From JAJFFW01 sp039187035 (lineage in GTDB: Bacteria; Pseudomonadota; Alphaproteobacteria; Caulobacterales; Parvularculaceae): 18,675 bases of DNA. A program made the translations under genes and the position numbers. The notes beneath the pieces were generated by a model. That model worked only from the letters and a program-made list of their open reading frames with translations, was not told the origin of the DNA and made no database searches. Where the stretch lies: NCBI GenBank assembly GCA_039187035.1, contig JBCCZS010000040.1, positions 1 through 18,675 on the forward strand. The letters are read 5' to 3'. This document shows positions 15,094 to 18,675 of this stretch, one piece after another (position 1 is the stretch's first letter; every line of letters starts with the position of its first letter).

Positions 15094-15744
15094 TCATTTC
15101 GGCCAGAGCCGACCGGTCCGGTCGCAATACGCGTCGTAGGCGTCGCCGAATTGCGCCCGCATCATTTTTTCCTCGTAGGGCACGCGAATGACGTACATCA
15201 ACGCAAAGGCGACGACCCCGGCCGGGCCGGCGATCAGGTTTTGAACGAATAGCGGCTGCATCAAGAAGATCAGCCAAATGGCCGTGTACATCGGGTGGCG
15301 GATACGCCGATAAACGCCTCGCGTGACGAGCTCCTGGCCTTCGCGCAATTCGGTCGTCACGCTCCAATTGCGACCGAGGTCGGCGTGACTGCGCCAAAAC
15401 AGCCAAAAACTTGGCGCCAAGACGATCGCCCCGCCGATCGCCGCCCAGTCAGGCAAGCGGTAATCGTAATCGCTTAAGAGGCCGGTCGCGAGATGCACGA
15501 GCGGGAGAAACGTGCCGCCGATCGCCACGAGCGCCAACAAGATGCGCTCAACGACCACCGCGCGCTTTTCCGCAATGACGTTCGATTGCGTGCGTTTGGC
15601 GTACGGCGCGCGGATGAGCGACATAACGACGGCGGTCGCGACCCACACGAGCGAGGCCCACCCGTTTACGCGCCATCGAAAGATAACGGCGGCCAGCGCG
15701 GCAAGCACGACTGCCATCATCACCGTTTGGAACGCTTTTTTCAT
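15094..15744 (-). CDS. Isoprenylcysteine methyltransferase (ICMT)-like membrane protein
   Basis: This 216-residue integral membrane protein has about five hydrophobic segments. The C-terminal SAM-binding signature of the ICMT/PEMT superfamily is present: GVYRRIRHPMYTA (143-155), a membrane hairpin, then RVPYEEKMMRAQFGDAYDAY (187-206) with the paired glutamates E191 and E192. Eukaryotic ICMT methylates prenylated cysteine. Bacteria lack that substrate, and the bacterial members are largely unassigned (some methylate lipids), so only SAM-dependent methyl transfer in the membrane can be suggested. The start is supported by GGGAGT upstream of the ATG. It is convergent with the phosphoesterase and divergent from the acyltransferase, a possible lipid-related neighbour. 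Confidence 0.88.
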   Translation of the reverse strand: MKKAFQTVMMAVVLAALAAVIFRWRVNGWASLVWVATAVVMSLIRAPYAKRTQSNVIAEKRAVVVERILLALVAIGGTFLPLVHLATGLLSDYDYRLPDWAAIGGAIVLAPSFWLFWRSHADLGRNWSVTTELREGQELVTRGVYRRIRHPMYTAIWLIFLMQPLFVQNLIAGPAGVVAFALMYVIRVPYEEKMMRAQFGDAYDAYCDRTGRLWPK

Positions 15745-15799
15745 CGTACTCCCAGGTCGCTGACATTTACTCCGTCGTGCGGTCGCTCAAGGGACAATT

Positions 15800-15820
15800 T
15801 GTTCGTATGCGTCCCGAACA
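15800..15820. promoter_or_regulatory. Inverted repeat upstream of the ICMT-like gene
   Basis: TGTTCG and CGAACA are perfect 6-bp inverted arms with a 9-bp spacer, 56 bp before the ICMT-like start. The 21-bp span fits a dimeric repressor site, but no cognate regulator is adjacent. It is not the alphaproteobacterial LexA box, which is a direct repeat of GTTC. Confidence 0.3.
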
Positions 15821-15827
15821 CGCCCTT

Positions 15828-15843
15828 AATAATGCGTATTATT
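15828..15843. repeat. AT-rich dyad
   Basis: AATAAT-GCGT-ATTATT is a perfect 6-bp inverted repeat and the most AT-rich spot in the gap, followed by a short A-run. It may mark a promoter or a regulator site for either divergent gene; I do not recognise it as a known box. Confidence 0.3.
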
Positions 15844-16044
15844 CTTAAAAATGGAGCCGACTGCAAGGCCGAGGCGGCGCGTCGCCCAGCCCCGCACGCA
15901 CCCCGCGGCGAAGAAAAACAATTGCCGCGTTGCACATGCGAAAAGGCCGCCCCGCGGACGAACGAACCAAGACGCAGACGATCGGCGCCGCGGCGGCCGC
16001 GGACGGTTTCCCGGCGCGTCGACCCGGCCTAGGGTCGCGCGCGC

Positions 16045-16638
16045 ATGACCCATGTTCACGGAATTCGACCGCCAAAGAGCCTTCTTTACGAAGCGCGCCG
16101 CGCAATCGCCTTGTGGTTGTACGGCCTCGCCGGTTGGCGGGTCGAAGGCGCGGCGCCCAGCGAGGAAAGATTCGTGGTCATCGCGGCGCCGCACACGTCC
16201 AATTGGGACCTGCCGTTTATGCTGGGGGTCGCCTATAAATTCCGCATACGGCTCCATTGGCTCGGCAAAGACACGTTGTTCAAGCCGCCCTTCGGATGGC
16301 TGATGAAGGCCCTCGGCGGCATCCCGATCGACCGCTCGAAATCGCACAATGTCGTCGCCCAGATGGTCCGCGTTTTCGGCGACGCCGACACGCTGGCGGT
16401 CGCCATCCCGCCGGAAGGCACGCGCTCGAAAGTCCGTGTGTGGAAGACTGGCTTTTACAATATCGCCCACGGCGCCGGCGTCCCAATCGCGTTCGGCTTC
16501 TTGGACTACGCCCGAAAAGTCGGCGGCATCGGCGGCGTTTTTCGCACGACGGGCGATTACGAGGCCGACCTGAAAGAAATCAAAGCGTTCTACGCGAGTG
16601 TCACCGGCAAGCACGACGAGAAGTATACCGAAACCTAG
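16045..16638 (+). CDS. Lysophospholipid acyltransferase (LPLAT) family protein
   Basis: This 197-residue protein has the PlsC-type acyltransferase blocks. Block I is HTSNWD (H50 and D55, the HX4D catalytic pair), block II GGIPIDRS (91-98), and block III PPEGTRS (122-128). A closing segment (NIAHGAGVPIAFGFLDY) matches block IV. These enzymes move an acyl chain onto a glycerophosphate or other lipid at the inner face of the membrane. The short length and the HTSNWD form place it among compact 1-acylglycerol-3-phosphate acyltransferase-like proteins rather than the main PlsC, so the acceptor is uncertain. The ribosome site is weak (TAGGG about 11 nt upstream). The gene is alone on its strand and convergent with SRAP. 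Confidence 0.88.
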   Translation: MTHVHGIRPPKSLLYEARRAIALWLYGLAGWRVEGAAPSEERFVVIAAPHTSNWDLPFMLGVAYKFRIRLHWLGKDTLFKPPFGWLMKALGGIPIDRSKSHNVVAQMVRVFGDADTLAVAIPPEGTRSKVRVWKTGFYNIAHGAGVPIAFGFLDYARKVGGIGGVFRTTGDYEADLKEIKAFYASVTGKHDEKYTET

Positions 16639-16684
16639 CCGCTGCGCGTCGAGACGGCGCCGGGATCCGGCATCGGATCGACGG

Positions 16685-17374
16685 CTAAAACAACGCGCCT
16701 TGCGCCGGCGGCGCCGCCGGTTCGATCAACGCCGGCCCGTCATTCGCAACTTTGTTGACCGCCTTGGAGACCGCGCGCGAGCGCCAGAAGCCCGCCGCTT
16801 GCGCCCGCAACAGCGGGGCCAGCGCCGCAGTCTCCGTTTCATCCGTGGTCAGCCAGCGATCGAACGCGTCCGGCGCGACGACGACCGGTTCACGATGATG
16901 GATCGCCGCCATATCCGGGCCGGCCTCGATCGTCAGCATCGCGACGGTTTCCGCTTCCGACCCGTTGTCGGCGAGGCTCGTCTCCCAAATCCCGGCGAAC
17001 GCAAAGAGACCGCCGGCGGCCGGTTCGAACAAAAAAGGTTGCGGCGCCCCCTCGCCGCGCCGCCATTCGTAAAAGCCGGACGCCGGCACGAGGCACCGGC
17101 GGCGCTTAAACGCGCCGGAGAACGAGCGCTTTTCCGCCACCGTCTCGGCACGCGCGTTGATCAGCGGGCGGCCGGCCTCCGTGCCGCGCCAGCCGGGGAT
17201 GAACCCCCAGCGCAACAGGGCGTACGCGCGGGCGCCCCCGCGGTCGAGACGGACCGCAGCGACCGGTTGCGTCGGCGCGATATTGTAGCGCGGCGGGAAA
17301 TTGTCCCGCACGTCGACCGAGAAGGTCTGCGCCACTTCGTCCGGCGGCGCGGTCAACAGGTAGCGCCCGCACAT
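16685..17374 (-). CDS. SRAP (YedK/HMCES) abasic-site-processing protein
   Basis: A 229-residue protein from MCGRY, the invariant SRAP start. After removal of Met, Cys2 forms a thiazolidine crosslink with abasic sites in single-stranded DNA, protecting them from cleavage. Other family motifs are present: NIAPTQ (31-36), LLRWGFIPGW (53-62), NARAET (73-78), CLVPASGFYEW (94-104, with the conserved E103) and AIHHREP (157-163), containing the conserved His. The usual HxRMP is HHREP here, a mild oddity. The frame stays open far upstream, but the catalytic Cys must be residue 2, so the start at 17374 is certain. It is divergent from the Nudix gene, only 21 bp away, with no ribosome site, and is probably leaderless. 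Confidence 0.95.
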   Translation of the reverse strand: MCGRYLLTAPPDEVAQTFSVDVRDNFPPRYNIAPTQPVAAVRLDRGGARAYALLRWGFIPGWRGTEAGRPLINARAETVAEKRSFSGAFKRRRCLVPASGFYEWRRGEGAPQPFLFEPAAGGLFAFAGIWETSLADNGSEAETVAMLTIEAGPDMAAIHHREPVVVAPDAFDRWLTTDETETAALAPLLRAQAAGFWRSRAVSKAVNKVANDGPALIEPAAPPAQGALF

Positions 17375-17395
17375 GGGGGCCGATATAGCGCGGCC
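17375..17395. promoter_or_regulatory. Shared bidirectional -10 element between SRAP and Nudix
   Basis: The whole space between the two start codons is 21 bp and centres on GATATAGC (17382-17389). Read plus, TATAGC (17384-17389) is a -10 whose start point would fall on the Nudix ATG. Read minus, TATATC (17387-17382) is a -10 whose start point would fall on the SRAP ATG. Neither gene has a Shine-Dalgarno sequence in the gap. No strong -35 is visible on either strand. Confidence 0.5.
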
Positions 17396-17851
17396 ATGGA
17401 TGCAAAGGAACTTGCCGCCAAAGCGGTCCGTGTCAGCGTCGGCGCCGTCGTCTTCCGCGGCGACGAGGTCTTGCTCATAAAGCGCGGCAAGCCGCCCTTT
17501 TTGGGCGCATGGTCGATCCCCGGCGGGAAGGTCGAGCACGACGAACGCTTGCACGACGCGGTCGCGCGCGAAGTGCGCGAGGAAACCGGGGTCGAGATGG
17601 CGCTGATCGGATTGATCGACGTCTTTGAGACGACGCCGTCGGCGCGCGGCGACGGGACCGATTATCACATGGTGATGGTCGATTACGCGGCGCGCTGGGT
17701 GGCCGGCGAGCCGGTCGCGGCGGACGACGCGTCGGCGGCGGAGTTCGTCGCCGTCGACGTCGCGCTCGACCGTCTCAGTTGGGACGAAACGCGCCGCGCC
17801 TTGCAAATGGCGCTGCGCCTGCGCCTCAACGGCGACGCGCGCGGCGCGTGA
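17396..17851 (+). CDS. Nudix hydrolase
   Basis: This 151-residue protein has a perfect Nudix box, G44-x5-E-x7-REVREETGV (44-66), which binds divalent metal and cleaves nucleoside-diphosphate-linked substrates. The strand VSVGAVVFRGDEVLLIKRG and the PPFLGAWSIPGG loop precede it. Its length fits MutT- or ADP-ribose-pyrophosphatase-like enzymes. The substrate cannot be fixed, but the divergent SRAP neighbour makes a role with damaged nucleotides plausible. The frame is open far upstream over the SRAP gene, so the ATG at 17396 is chosen at the point where Nudix homology begins. It is first in a co-directional run with the TIGR02301-like and YdeI-like genes. Confidence 0.93.
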   Translation: MDAKELAAKAVRVSVGAVVFRGDEVLLIKRGKPPFLGAWSIPGGKVEHDERLHDAVAREVREETGVEMALIGLIDVFETTPSARGDGTDYHMVMVDYAARWVAGEPVAADDASAAEFVAVDVALDRLSWDETRRALQMALRLRLNGDARGA

Positions 17852-17895
17852 GCTGCGCCTTATCCTCGCCGCCAAACCGGTTTAAGCGTTAGCCC

Positions 17896-18261
17896 ATGAG
17901 ACTTGCAGCAGCCGTCGCCGCGTTGCTCGCCGCGCTAATTTGCGACGCGGATGCGGCGAGTTATCGAACGCGCCAGAAGATGCTGACCGAGCTTTCCGGC
18001 GTGTTCGGCGGGCTGCACTTTATTCGGCGCACCTGCGGGCCGGGAAACGAAACCGACGTCTGGCGCGAGCGGATGAAGCAGCTCGTACGGTTGGAGGATC
18101 CAAGCGCGACGCAGCGCGAGGCGATGATCGAAGCGTTCAACACCGCCTACCGCGACGCCCGCCGACGCTTTCCGGACTGCACGGCGGAGGCGGCGAACCG
18201 CGCCGCGTCGCTGGCCGCGGACGGCGAGCGCTTGACCGAGGCGCTGCGCGCCGATCTTTGA
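17896..18261 (+). CDS. TIGR02301-like secreted protein
   Basis: This 121-residue protein has a signal peptide (MRLAAAVAALLAALICDADA, then ASYRTRQ). The mature part is helical, with the landmarks YRTRQKMLTELSGVFGGLHF, a C in RRTCGPGN, WRERMKQLVRLE, FNTAYRDARRRFPDC and a C-terminal helix. This pattern matches what I recall of TIGR02301, a family of uncharacterised alphaproteobacterial proteins. The two cysteines of the mature part probably form a disulfide in the periplasm. It follows the Nudix gene by 44 bp and precedes the YdeI-like gene by 15 bp, so it is probably co-transcribed. No enzymatic motif is visible and the function is unknown. Confidence 0.82.
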   Translation: MRLAAAVAALLAALICDADAASYRTRQKMLTELSGVFGGLHFIRRTCGPGNETDVWRERMKQLVRLEDPSATQREAMIEAFNTAYRDARRRFPDCTAEAANRAASLAADGERLTEALRADL

Positions 18262-18276
18262 GGACCGGCGCCGCGC

Positions 18277-18675
18277 GTGACCCTTTATCCGTATACGTTT
18301 GAAGCGCCGGTCGAACGCTTTAGCGTCGGCAAAACGAAGACGATACGGTACCGCGTCATGTTCTTGCCGGCGGACCTGCACGCCGCTTTGCCGTTCGACG
18401 CCCATCCGCGCCTTCGCGTCGAGGGGGAAATCGCCGACGCGCCGATCGCGAACGCGTTCATCCCGTCCGGCGACGGCCGGGTTTATGTGATCGTATCGCC
18501 GACGGTGATGAAGGCCGCCGGGCTCGCCGTCGGCGACCTCGCCGAGATGCGGTTTCGGATCGCCGACCAAGAGCATGTCGACGTGCCGGCGGCCCTCGCG
18601 CGCGCCGTGAACGTCGCGCGCGACCGCGCCGAGGCCTGGGGGGCGCTGACGCCCGGCAAGCGGCGCATGCTCGCC
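18277..18675 (+). CDS. YdeI/OmpD-associated, DUF1905-like protein (partial)
   Basis: An open frame runs from GTG at 18277 to the window end, 133 codons without a stop. Residues about 1-85 resemble DUF1905: FEAPVERF, YRVMFLPADLHAALPF, the conserved LRVEGEIADAPIANAF and VYVIVSPTVMKAAGLAVGD. Residues about 100-133 (VPAALARAV, then WGALTPGKRRMLA) begin the helical YdeI/OmpD-associated part, whose typical continuation lies outside the window. Proteins of this kind have been linked to peptide or bacteriocin resistance in enterobacteria, but the mechanism is unclear. An AGGA sits 12 nt upstream at the previous stop codon, so the GTG start is likely but not certain. Confidence 0.8.
   Translation, partial: MTLYPYTFEAPVERFSVGKTKTIRYRVMFLPADLHAALPFDAHPRLRVEGEIADAPIANAFIPSGDGRVYVIVSPTVMKAAGLAVGDLAEMRFRIADQEHVDVPAALARAVNVARDRAEAWGALTPGKRRMLA

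Larger units (their letters stand above)
15745..16044. other. Intergenic region with two dyads
   Basis: Exactly 300 bp between the divergent ICMT-like and acyltransferase genes. The half near the ICMT gene holds TGTTCG-N9-CGAACA (15800-15820) and the AT-rich AATAAT-GCGT-ATTATT (15828-15843). The second half is GC-rich. Frames across it encode arginine- and proline-rich strings that I reject. Confidence 0.45.

Noticed and set aside
15800..15820. LexA box reading of TGTTCG-N9-CGAACA
   Set aside because: The alphaproteobacterial SOS box is a direct repeat of GTTC with a 7-bp spacer. This is an inverted repeat with different spacing.
15826..16614. 262-residue minus-strand frame opposite the acyltransferase
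   Set aside because: It is antisense to a gene with clear HX4D and PEGTRS blocks, and its own product shows no family resemblance.

Overview
The window is high-GC bacterial chromosome: sampled coding lines reach about 70% G+C, and CG-rich words such as GTCG, GACG and GGCGCC are abundant. The likely source is an alphaproteobacterium. The best clue is a small secreted protein at 17896-18261 that resembles the TIGR02301 family, which I know mainly from Alphaproteobacteria. Two start sites with apparently leaderless promoters (ArsR, and the SRAP/Nudix pair) fit that group too. I cannot name a genus. I see no rRNA, tRNA, CRISPR array, insertion sequence or phage gene.

Layout. (1) 130-1603, minus strand: a tightly coupled operon of an ArsR-type repressor, an AHSA1-like SRPBCC protein and a DUF4287/DUF5655-like protein, with a palindromic operator over the promoter. 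(2) 1862-2482, minus: a small SAM-dependent methyltransferase. (3) About 2640-3690: a lower-GC island carrying one CPBP (CAAX-type) membrane protease with its own promoter and a dyad. (4) 3691-5053: a small secreted two-cysteine orphan, divergent from a LACTB2-like metallo-beta-lactamase-fold hydrolase. (5) 5435-11086: three exported or envelope hydrolases, namely a NylB/class-C-like serine hydrolase, an S9 prolyl-oligopeptidase lipoprotein and a secreted alpha/beta hydrolase. (6) 11163-12769: a crotonase divergent from a TetR regulator, with two 18-bp dyad operators between them. (7) 12943-14985: a large calcineurin-like phosphoesterase lipoprotein behind a Pho-box-like direct repeat. (8) 15094-16638: an ICMT-like membrane methyltransferase and an LPLAT acyltransferase, divergent across a gap holding two dyads. 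(9) 16685-18675: an SRAP/HMCES abasic-site protein, divergent from a co-directional run of Nudix hydrolase, TIGR02301-like protein and a YdeI/DUF1905-like protein cut by the window end. SRAP and Nudix are only 21 bp apart around a near-symmetric -10 element.

Most genes belong to recognisable families, and I do not see a clear-cut new multi-gene system. The most interesting signals are regulatory: the shared bidirectional leaderless promoter between SRAP and Nudix, the Pho-box-like repeat before the phosphoesterase, the paired TetR operators, and the ArsR operator that covers a leaderless promoter. All functional statements are read from sequence motifs and family knowledge; no database search was run.
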